Assembly (NCBI GenBank): GCA_021297795.1
Contig: JAJTGL010000008.1
Location: 11,173-57,387 of the forward strand
Direction of reading: 5' to 3'
Length of the DNA stretch: 46,215 nucleotides
DNA from: Planctomycetaceae bacterium
GTDB lineage: Bacteria > Planctomycetota > Phycisphaerae > Phycisphaerales > SM1A02
Shown here: in pieces, positions 25,585 to 33,444 of the stretch
Layout of the letters: each line of letters begins with the position of its first letter
Numbering within the stretch: the first letter of the stretch is position 1
Translations under genes and position numbers: made by a program
The notes under the pieces: generated by a model
What the model saw: the letters and a program-made list of their open reading frames with translations, nothing else
The model's database searches: none
What the model was told of the DNA's origin: nothing

Positions 25585-25819
25585 GTTGTTGTCTCTATGG
25601 ACTCCGAGTCCGTTCGTGGAACCGAAGGTTTCGCGCGCACAACCAGCGTGCGTGCGGCTCGACGGAGCGCGCACCTTGCTGAACTGCCCGTCGGCCAGAG
25701 TCCGAACAACCGGAAGATCGGGACCGACGATGCGCGAAGACCCGGACCGAGGCAGTCCGCGGACGCGACGTGCGCCAACGCGGGGTTGCCTTGAAGGCTG
25801 CACTGCGACGGCGGAGTTG

Positions 25820-25867
25820 CCGTGTCCCAGTGCCTGGGTGACTGAGTGTCTCAGTACCTCGGTGCCT
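25820..25867. repeat. Degenerate 8-bp tandem repeat, about 6 copies
   Basis: Successive octamers CAGTGCCT, GGGTGACT, GAGTGTCT, CAGTACCT and CGGTGCCT (from 25828) share the pattern N-R-G-T-R-N-C-T. A weaker copy, CCGTGTCC, lies at 25820-25827. Confidence 0.6.
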
Positions 25868-25953
25868 TCAGGCGTCGGTCCTGCAGCCGCGGCCGCTGCC
25901 ATGCGTGTGCCGCGCCGGTTCCTTCGGGTACGAAGCGACACGCGCCGTACCTT

Positions 25954-25982
25954 GGGGATCCGTGATTGAGGGGCTATCTTTG
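25954..25982 (+). promoter_or_regulatory. Orphan plus-strand promoter-like sequence
   Basis: TTGGGG (25954-25959), a 17-nt spacer, then TATCTT (25977-25982). The same -10 hexamer occurs in the rplU promoter. No gene follows on this strand before the region antisense to rnpB, so it is either chance or the promoter of a non-coding RNA. Confidence 0.35.
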
Positions 25983-26187
25983 CGACAGCGCGCCGAAAGA
26001 CAAGAGGAAAGGCTGAACTTCCTCTCAACTCGCATTCACCGGACCTTGCCGCGTTGCCCCGACATCTGGTGGTGATGCCTGCGGCGACGCACGACAGATC
26101 GACGTGGCCTCGCACTTCCGCAGGAGTTGCCGACGCGCGCACGGTGCTCGCTGCGGGCTTGCGCCAACGCGATGCAGCGCGTGCGCA

Positions 26188-26250
26188 ACCGAGGGTTGAA
26201 ATCGGACCGAGGGTTGAAAGTCGGACCGAGGGTTGAAAGTCGGACCGAGG
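26188..26250. repeat. 18-19 bp minisatellite (3.4 copies) beyond rnpB
   Basis: The unit ACCGAGGGTTGAAAGTCGG occurs at 26206-26224 and 26225-26243, with an 18-bp copy at 26188-26205 and a partial copy at 26244-26250. It begins about 15 bp beyond the T run of the rnpB terminator, in the direction of rnpB transcription. Confidence 0.88.
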
Positions 26251-26264
26251 CTCCGCGATGCGAC

Positions 26265-26305
26265 CGAAAAAAGGCCGGACGGCCCGGGTGCTCCCCGGAC
26301 CGTCC
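26265..26305 (-). terminator. Rho-independent terminator of rnpB
   Basis: A GC-rich hairpin (GGACGGCCCGGG at 26277-26288 against CCCGGACCGTCC at about 26294-26305, one mismatch), followed in the minus direction by six T (26272-26267), a few bases past the rnpB 3' end. Confidence 0.85.
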
Positions 26306-26307
26306 GA

Positions 26308-26735
26308 TGCTGCTGCACTGCTAAGCCGAGTTCTGTCATCGGGTTGGAGACCAACCCGACGCGCGACCATTTCTCTTGTCCGGCGGTTGCCCGCCGACTC
26401 CAGCACGCGACCCGCCTCCGGACCTGCGGACCGCAGGCATCCGGCCGAGGCCGGAAGGAGGCTGCTTGCGCTTGCACGAGGTGGGGTTTGCCGTGCCCCG
26501 TCCGTCACCGGCCCGGGCGGTGCGCTCTTACCGCACCGTTGCACCCTTACCGGAGCGAGCTCCGGCGGTTTGTTTTCTGTGGCACTTTCCCTGACCCGCA
26601 GCGGGTCGGTGGGCGTTACCCACCACCTTGTCCTGTCGTGCTCGGACTTTCCTCCCGGTCGGTTTCCCGCCGAGCGGTCGCACCAGTGCGCGGTCATGGT
26701 ACCCCCTGGGGCGGGCGTCTGGAAAGGTTCCCGGC
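26308..26735 (-). ncRNA. rnpB: RNase P RNA, bacterial type A
   Basis: Catalytic RNA that removes 5' leaders from tRNA precursors. On the minus strand the conserved P4 5' strand GAGGAAAGTCCG lies at 26654-26643. The matching 3' element ACAGAACTCGGCTTA lies at 26336-26322. Between them are the usual landmarks: a GGTAACGCC-like segment, CAGAGAGCAAACCGCC-like CAGAAAACAAACCGCC, GTAAGGGTG, GGTGCGGTAAGAGCGCACCG and a GGCAAACCCCACC-like segment. The CCAGACGCCCGCC start region at about 26722-26710 places the 5' end near 26735. Ends are approximate, because I could not pair P1 with certainty. A terminator follows at 26305-26265. Confidence 0.95.
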
Positions 26736-26767
26736 CCCGAATCCCGCTCACGGGCCGTGGAGGCGGC

Positions 26768-26795
26768 TTGAGCCGGACGTGGAATCTGCTATCTT
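26768..26795 (+). promoter_or_regulatory. Promoter of rplU
   Basis: TTGAGC (26768-26773), a 16-nt spacer and TATCTT (26790-26795) give a good sigma70-like promoter about 50 nt before the rplU ATG. It lies directly upstream of, and divergent from, rnpB. Confidence 0.6.
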
Positions 26796-26845
26796 GTTCC
26801 GTTCCCGATCCGGGGCCTCCGGACGGTCAAGCAAGGATTCCAACC

Positions 26846-27163
26846 ATGTACGCGATCATCGAAGACAGCGGCACGCAGATCAAGGTTCAGAAGGGCGACG
26901 TGGTCGACATCGATCTCCGCGATGCCGCCGACGGTTCGACCATCACCTTCGACCGCGTCCTCGCGGTCGGCGACGCGAGCGGTTCGTCCGCCGCGAAGAT
27001 CGGCGTGCCCTACGTCGCCGGCGCGACCGTCACCGCGAAGGTGCTCGGCGAGGCCGATGGCCCGAAGGTGCTCGTCGGAAAGTACAAGCGCCGCAAGGGC
27101 TTCCGCAAGACCATCGGCCACCGCCAGCACTACATCCGCGTCGAGATCCTCTCGGTCGGCTGA
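26846..27163 (+). CDS. rplU: 50S ribosomal protein L21
   Basis: Large-subunit ribosomal protein binding 23S rRNA. It starts MYAIIEDSGTQIKVQKGD and ends KYKRRKGFRKTIGHRQHYI, then RVEIL: the L21 signature at the C-terminus. The 105-residue length is exact for the family. ATG at 26846-26848 has AAGGA 8 nt upstream. Unusually, rpmA (L27), normally the next gene, is absent: a terminator follows 22 nt after the stop and the next gene is on the other strand. Confidence 0.97.
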   Translation: MYAIIEDSGTQIKVQKGDVVDIDLRDAADGSTITFDRVLAVGDASGSSAAKIGVPYVAGATVTAKVLGEADGPKVLVGKYKRRKGFRKTIGHRQHYIRVEILSVG

Positions 27164-27185
27164 GCGCGGCACTCCTGCAACAACG

Positions 27186-27222
27186 AAGCGGCGCCCCCGC
27201 GATGGGGCGCCGCTTCTCTTTT
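27186..27222 (+). terminator. Terminator of rplU
   Basis: A perfect 12-bp inverted repeat (AAGCGGCGCCCC at 27186-27197 with 27204-27215), a 6-nt loop, then CTCTTTT. Confidence 0.92.
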
Positions 27223-27261
27223 GGTCGGCGCTCGTGTTCAGCTTTCCGCGACCGATCCCGA

Positions 27262-28188
27262 TCACGTCCGTGCCGTAAGGTCATCCGGATCGACGTCGAA
27301 GTTGCGCAGCATGGCCTCGGTGGATTCGCCGTGCCCGGTCCGCACCGAGAGTCGCACCGTGTCGGCAACGGCGGCGATGCGAAGGCGCAGTCGACGCAGC
27401 GACTCGTCGAGGGGCTTGCGTCGCACGACCGGACGTTCCGCCTCGAGAATCGTGCGGACGATCGGCTCCTCGCCGTCGGGTTCGATCCGGGCCTCCTCGA
27501 CCCACGATCCGTCGCGCCGACGCCACGCAACCGAGCAACTCGAGACATTCGCGATGCCGCCTTCGCCGACGAGGGCGAAGGACGCCCCCTCCACGCCGCT
27601 CGCGACCGCGATCGTGCCGAATCCGTGCGCACCGACAAGCGACGCGGTGAGCGTGCCCGCCGACGCGCCGACCGCGTTCACGGTGTCGATCGGGCCGAGG
27701 ACCGCGAGCGAGGCGGCGACCGCCACGCGTAGCCCTTCCGCGAGACGTCCGCGATCCGCGACCGACACCGTCGACTGCAGCACCTCGACGCGACCGAACG
27801 CCTCCGCGATGCCGAGGACCGCGGCACCGGCAGCCATGCGCCGGAAGCTCGGGGCCGTCTCGACCTGCGGAAGCGCGAGCAGAAACGGAAGCGTGCACGC
27901 GCCCGCCACGATCGCGATGTTCTCCTCGACGAGCGCCTCGCGCTCGAACTCGCCGAGGGGTGCGGTCTGCTCGATCCAGAGCACGGACTTCGTGGCGACC
28001 GCGAGTCGCCGCATGTCGTCGAACGACTCCGCGTTGAATCGATCGGCGAGCGTTCGGCGCGTGCGGGCGTCGGGGCTCCCGACGCGCGTCGGACGAAGCC
28101 GAGGATCGGAGAGGACGCGCACCGCACGCTCGAGCCGATCGGCCTCGACCCATGCGGAGACTTCGCGCGTCTCAAGCGCGTGCCGCAC
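27262..28188 (-). CDS. Orphan protein, weakly Gfo/Idh/MocA oxidoreductase-like
   Basis: I do not recognise this 308-residue protein with confidence. Residues about 25-75 (RVLSDPRLRPTRVGSPD, TRRTLADRFNAESFDDMRRL, then SVLWIEQ) follow the spacing of the second half of a Gfo/Idh/MocA NAD-binding domain. The later beta-rich part could be its C-terminal domain. The glycine-rich G-x-G-x-x-G strand that should come first is absent, so it may not bind NAD. No signal peptide or membrane helix is clear. The GTG start at 28188 is supported by GGAGG at good distance. It overlaps the aminotransferase 3' end by 17 nt, so the two are surely co-transcribed. Confidence 0.55.
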   Translation of the reverse strand: MRHALETREVSAWVEADRLERAVRVLSDPRLRPTRVGSPDARTRRTLADRFNAESFDDMRRLAVATKSVLWIEQTAPLGEFEREALVEENIAIVAGACTLPFLLALPQVETAPSFRRMAAGAAVLGIAEAFGRVEVLQSTVSVADRGRLAEGLRVAVAASLAVLGPIDTVNAVGASAGTLTASLVGAHGFGTIAVASGVEGASFALVGEGGIANVSSCSVAWRRRDGSWVEEARIEPDGEEPIVRTILEAERPVVRRKPLDESLRRLRLRIAAVADTVRLSVRTGHGESTEAMLRNFDVDPDDLTART

Positions 28189-29386
28189 GTGCTCCTCCGG
28201 CGCCCGCGAAGGCGCCCTCCTCGAAGCGGGCGCGGTACTCCTCGAGCCTCACGAGCGCGGCGTCGATCGTCTCGAGCTTCTTGCAGAAGGCGAAGCGCAC
28301 GAGCGACGCGGCCTTCCGCTTGTTCACATAGAAGGCGCCCGGTGGAATCGCAGCCACCTTTCCATGCTCGACGAGATGCCGACAGAACGCGAAGTCGTCC
28401 TCGAATCCGAACGCCGAGTGATCGGCGAGCGCGAAGTAGCTTCCCTTCGGGAAGTCGCAGCGGAAGCCGCAGCGCCGCAGTCCCTCGACCATCCGGTCGC
28501 GCCGCGCGCGGTACTCGGCACGGAACTCGGCGAAGTAGCTGTCGGGCGCCGAGAGTGCCACCGCCGCGGCCGCCTGCAGCGGCGTCGGCGCGCAGAACGA
28601 AGCGAACTGGTGCGCGCTGCGCACGGCCTGCGCGAGATTGGCGGGCGCGATGGCCCAGCCGACCTTCCAACCCGTGAACGAGAAGCTCTTGCCGAGGCTC
28701 CCGAGCACGATCGTGCGCTCGCGAAGGCCGGGCTCGAGCGCGAGCGTGCGGTGCGGCTCCTCGTACCAGAGTTCCTCGTACACCTCGTCGCTGATGACGA
28801 CGAGGTCGAACTCCTCGGCGATGCGCGCGATCGTCGCGCGCTCGGCCGCCGAGAGCATCTGGCCGCTCGGGTTGTGCGGGCTGTTCACCATCAGGACGCG
28901 CGTCCGCGGCGTGATCGCCGCGCGCACCGCCGCCTCGTCGATGCGGAAGTCCGGAGCCTCGAGCGTGACGACCTTCGGCACGCCTCCCGCCATGGCGACC
29001 GATGCGATGTACGAGTCGTAGAAGGGCTCGAAGAAGAGCACCTCGTCGCCCGGCTCGATGAGGCCGAGGATGCAGTCGAGGATCGCCTCGGTGGCGCCGC
29101 AGGTGACGACGACGTCGCGCTCGGGGTCGTACGAGAGGCCGCTCGTCTTCTCGAAGCGCGTGGTGATCGCCTTGGTCAGTTCCGGCAGCCCCGTCATGCG
29201 CGCGTATTGGCCGCGTCCGTCGCGGATCGCCTTGACCGCGGCCTCCTTCAGCCACTCGGGCCCATCGAAGTCGGGAGCCCCCTGTCCGAGATTGACGGCG
29301 CCGTGCTTCACGGCAAGCGCGGTCATCTCGGCGAAGATGGTGGCTCCGAACGGCTTGAGACGGGTGTTGACTCCGAGCGTGCGCAT
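28172..29386 (-). CDS. Class I pyridoxal-phosphate aminotransferase
   Basis: Transfers amino groups between amino acids and 2-oxo acids. Fold-type-I motifs: VNLGQGAPDF (31-40), TCGATEAI (95-102), NSPHNPSG (168-175, the Asn contacts PLP), SDEVYE (199-204, the Asp holds the pyridine N) and SLGKSFSFTGWKVGW (230-244, Schiff-base lysine K233). The substrate range is unclear; sequences with this G-Q-G-x-P-D-F and Y-D-S-Y pattern are often kynurenine- or methionine-type transaminases. ATG at 29384-29386 lacks a ribosome site but stands exactly 7 nt after a -10-like hexamer, suggesting a leaderless mRNA. An orphan oxidoreductase-like gene follows, overlapping by 17 nt. Confidence 0.93.
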   Translation of the reverse strand: MRTLGVNTRLKPFGATIFAEMTALAVKHGAVNLGQGAPDFDGPEWLKEAAVKAIRDGRGQYARMTGLPELTKAITTRFEKTSGLSYDPERDVVVTCGATEAILDCILGLIEPGDEVLFFEPFYDSYIASVAMAGGVPKVVTLEAPDFRIDEAAVRAAITPRTRVLMVNSPHNPSGQMLSAAERATIARIAEEFDLVVISDEVYEELWYEEPHRTLALEPGLRERTIVLGSLGKSFSFTGWKVGWAIAPANLAQAVRSAHQFASFCAPTPLQAAAAVALSAPDSYFAEFRAEYRARRDRMVEGLRRCGFRCDFPKGSYFALADHSAFGFEDDFAFCRHLVEHGKVAAIPPGAFYVNKRKAASLVRFAFCKKLETIDAALVRLEEYRARFEEGAFAGAGGARAARA

Positions 29387-29423
29387 GCCGCGAGGATACC
29401 GCGCGAGCGGGTATCCTCGCTGC
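29387..29423. promoter_or_regulatory. Mirror-symmetric divergent promoter
   Basis: The 37-bp gap between two divergent start codons contains a perfect 11-bp inverted repeat (GCGAGGATACC at 29390-29400, GGTATCCTCGC at 29410-29420, spacer 9). Each arm holds TATCCT reading outward (29412-29417 on plus, 29398-29393 on minus). On both sides the last base of the hexamer is exactly 7 nt from the first base of the start codon (29424 and 29386), the distance of a -10 element to +1. No -35 is evident. Confidence 0.6.
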
Positions 29424-30176
29424 GTGCCCCAGCCGTCGCCGAATCCGCGTCTCCGCCTCGACCTCGTCCACGAGGATGAGCACGTGGTGGTCGCGAACAA
29501 GGCGCCCGGCATGGTGACCGAACCGGGCACCTCGCACCGCGACGACAGCCTGCTGAACGCGCTGGTCGCCCACTACGGAGGCAAGCTTCTCCGGCTCGGG
29601 GAACGACGGGACTACGGACTGCTCCACCGCCTCGACCGCCAGACGAGCGGCTGCGTGGCCTGCGCGCTCTCGCCCGAGGCCTACGACGCGATCCGCGCGC
29701 AGTTCGAGGCCCGCTCGGTCGACAAGCGCTACCTCGCGGTGGTGCGCGGGCGAATGCGGCCGGGTCCGACGCGCGTCGAGCGCAACCTCGTCGAGAAGCG
29801 CGTGGCCGCCGCCGAGGGCACGCGCCTCGTCAGCGTGATCGACCGCGAGGGAAAGCCCGCGGCCACCGAGGTCGAGGTGCTCGCGACGAGCGCCTCGCAC
29901 ACGCTCGTCTCCTGCACCCCGCTCACCGGACGGCTGCACCAGATCCGGGTGCACCTCGCGCATCTCGGGTTTCCGATCGCGGGCGACCCGATCTACGGGA
30001 AGGGTGCGACGCTGATTCCATCCTCGAAGGCCCCCGAGGGAACGCTCGGGCTCCATGCGTGGACGCTCGCGTTCGCGCACGCCGCCGGTCGCGTCGACGC
30101 GAAGGCGCCGCCGAGTCGCAAGTTCCTCGAACTCGCGGCCGAATGCGGGCTCGCGCATGCGTCGCTCGGCGCGTAG
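29424..30176 (+). CDS. RluA-family pseudouridine synthase
   Basis: Isomerises specific uridines in rRNA or tRNA to pseudouridine. It has the family motif HRLDRQTSG (68-76) with catalytic D71, and the later LTGRLHQIRVHLAHLGFPIAGDPIYG split over two adjacent segments, the RluA/C/D RNA-binding core. At 250 residues it lacks an N-terminal S4 domain, as in RluA/TruC-like members, so the target site cannot be assigned. Start: GTG at 29424 (protein begins PQPSPNPRLRL after the initiator), chosen by the fold and by its position 7 nt after a -10-like hexamer. Convergent with hppA. Confidence 0.93.
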   Translation: MPQPSPNPRLRLDLVHEDEHVVVANKAPGMVTEPGTSHRDDSLLNALVAHYGGKLLRLGERRDYGLLHRLDRQTSGCVACALSPEAYDAIRAQFEARSVDKRYLAVVRGRMRPGPTRVERNLVEKRVAAAEGTRLVSVIDREGKPAATEVEVLATSASHTLVSCTPLTGRLHQIRVHLAHLGFPIAGDPIYGKGATLIPSSKAPEGTLGLHAWTLAFAHAAGRVDAKAPPSRKFLELAAECGLAHASLGA

Positions 30177-30201
30177 GCGCGACCGAACCGGGTGCCACAC
30201 G

Positions 30202-30243
30202 AAAAAGAACGCGGGCCGTCCGGGGTTGCCGGACGGCCCGCGT
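30202..30243 (-). terminator. Terminator of hppA (partly shared with rluA)
   Basis: A perfect 14-bp GC-rich inverted repeat (30210-30223 with 30229-30242). In the minus direction it is followed closely by five T (30206-30202), 24 bp after the hppA stop. On the plus strand the same hairpin lies 33 bp after rluA but has a poor T run. Confidence 0.88.
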
Positions 30244-30265
30244 GTTCATGCGGAGAGCCGCGCGA

Positions 30266-32755
<2,490 letters not shown>

Positions 32756-33077
32756 GTGGGCTGTCTTCCTAGTGCGTTGGGAAAGCACCATGCTTGCCCA
32801 ACTAGGACTGGGTTTCTGGTCTATCGCTGACGGTGATGCTGGCAGAAGCTGTCTGAAACGATCCTGAAGGCCCCGCCTGCGGTGCTCCGACCGCGAAACT
32901 CGGGTGCCTTCGACGCCTGACTCCGACTCGGAAGCGCGGGATCCTCCGCCCGCGGCCAACCGGCCGGACGCCTTGCACGGGGGTTGTCGGCAAGGGGGCG
33001 ACAAGATAACGAGTTTTCCTCCGGGCTGCCGTCGGCGGAAGATGGCCTCATGATCCCATCCCGGCTGTCCGATCGGC
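32756..33077. other. Intergenic region upstream of hppA and tRNA-Gly
   Basis: About 320 bp. Besides the hppA leader hairpin (32768-32806) and the tRNA-Gly promoter at its right edge, I see no gene and no repeated structure. Confidence 0.5.
32768..32806 (-). promoter_or_regulatory. Leader hairpin overlapping the hppA ribosome site
   Basis: On the minus strand CCTAGTTGGG (32806-32797) can pair with CCCA (32781-32778) and ACTAGG (32773-32768) around a 4-nt bulge. An inner 5-bp stem, AAGCA with TGCTT (plus strand 32783-32787 and 32791-32795), closes the loop. The distal AGG is the first half of AGGAAG, the likely ribosome site of hppA (32770-32765), so folding could block translation. No known riboswitch class is recognised. 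Confidence 0.4.
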
Positions 33078-33083
33078 TATATT
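33078..33083 (+). promoter_or_regulatory. -10 element of tRNA-Gly
   Basis: TATATT lies 12 nt before the tRNA body. It is a good -10 hexamer; no -35 match is evident at the right distance. Confidence 0.55.
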
Positions 33084-33095
33084 CCCGGCCCCGCT

Positions 33096-33167
33096 GCGGG
33101 CGTAGCTCAGCGGTAGAGCGTCAGCCTTCCAAGCTGAATGTCGAGGGTTCGATCCCCTTCGCCCGCT
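33096..33167 (+). tRNA. tRNA-Gly (anticodon TCC)
   Basis: Cloverleaf with acceptor stem GCGGGCG/CGCCCGC, D arm AGCTC-AGCGGTA-GAGC, anticodon arm TCAGC-CTTCCAA-GCTGA with TCC at 128-130 (+33000), and T arm GAGGG-TTCGATC-CCCTT. It reads GGA and GGG glycine codons. Discriminator T167 (33167); CCA is not encoded. Confidence 0.97.
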
Positions 33168-33187
33168 TCAATAGAGCGTTCGCAACT

Positions 33188-33230
33188 GGCCCGCGAGTTG
33201 AGGCTTCGCCTCAAGATCGCGGGCCTTTGC
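33188..33230 (+). terminator. Terminator hairpin after tRNA-Gly
   Basis: A two-part hairpin: outer stem GGCCCGCGA (33188-33196) with TCGCGGGCC (33217-33225) and inner stem TTGAGGC with GCCTCAA around TTC. It is followed by TTTGC, a weak T run. It lies 20 bp after the tRNA. Confidence 0.7.
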
Positions 33231-33260
33231 TCACTTTGGGCGATCTGTTTTTGAGCGGTC

Positions 33261-33426
33261 GCTGCTGCGGCAGCGACCTTTCGCGTGCATGGCGGCTGCT
33301 GCGGCAGCGACCTTTCGCGTGCATGGCGGCTGCTGCGGCAGCGACCTTTCGCGTGCATGGCGGCTGCTGCGGCAGCGACCCTTTGCGTGCATGGCGGCTG
33401 CTGCGGCAGCGACCTTTCGCGTGACT
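33261..33426. repeat. 34-bp minisatellite (5 copies) after tRNA-Gly
   Basis: Copies start at 33261, 33295, 33329, 33363 and 33397, each beginning GCTGCTGCGGCAGCGACC and continuing TTTCGCGTGCATGGCG. They are almost identical; the fourth has one CC/TT shift. Each unit contains the short hairpin GCTGC-TGCG-GCAGC. The array lies between the tRNA-Gly terminator and the 3' end of the giant gene, 18 bp from its stop codon. Not a CRISPR: the units are contiguous, with no variable spacers. Confidence 0.92.
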
Positions 33427-33444
33427 CGGCCGCGAAGCCGACCA

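Larger units (their letters stand above)
25585..26187. other. Long intergenic region between the DUF2617-like gene and rnpB
   Basis: About 600 bp without a convincing gene on either strand. It contains an octamer repeat (25820-25867), a plus-strand promoter-like pair (25954-25982) and a 7-bp hairpin, AGAGGAA with TTCCTCT (about 26005-26027). An unrecognised small RNA on the plus strand is possible. I could not match the sequence to 6S, SRP or tmRNA. Confidence 0.45.

Noticed and set aside
24844-26751. A 635-codon minus-strand open frame running from rnpB into the DUF2617-like gene
   Set aside because: The first part is RNase P RNA, its terminator and a minisatellite; only the last 246 codons, from ATG 25584, look like protein.
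33261-33426. Possible CRISPR array
   Set aside because: Repeat units are contiguous, with no variable spacers, and there are no cas genes nearby.
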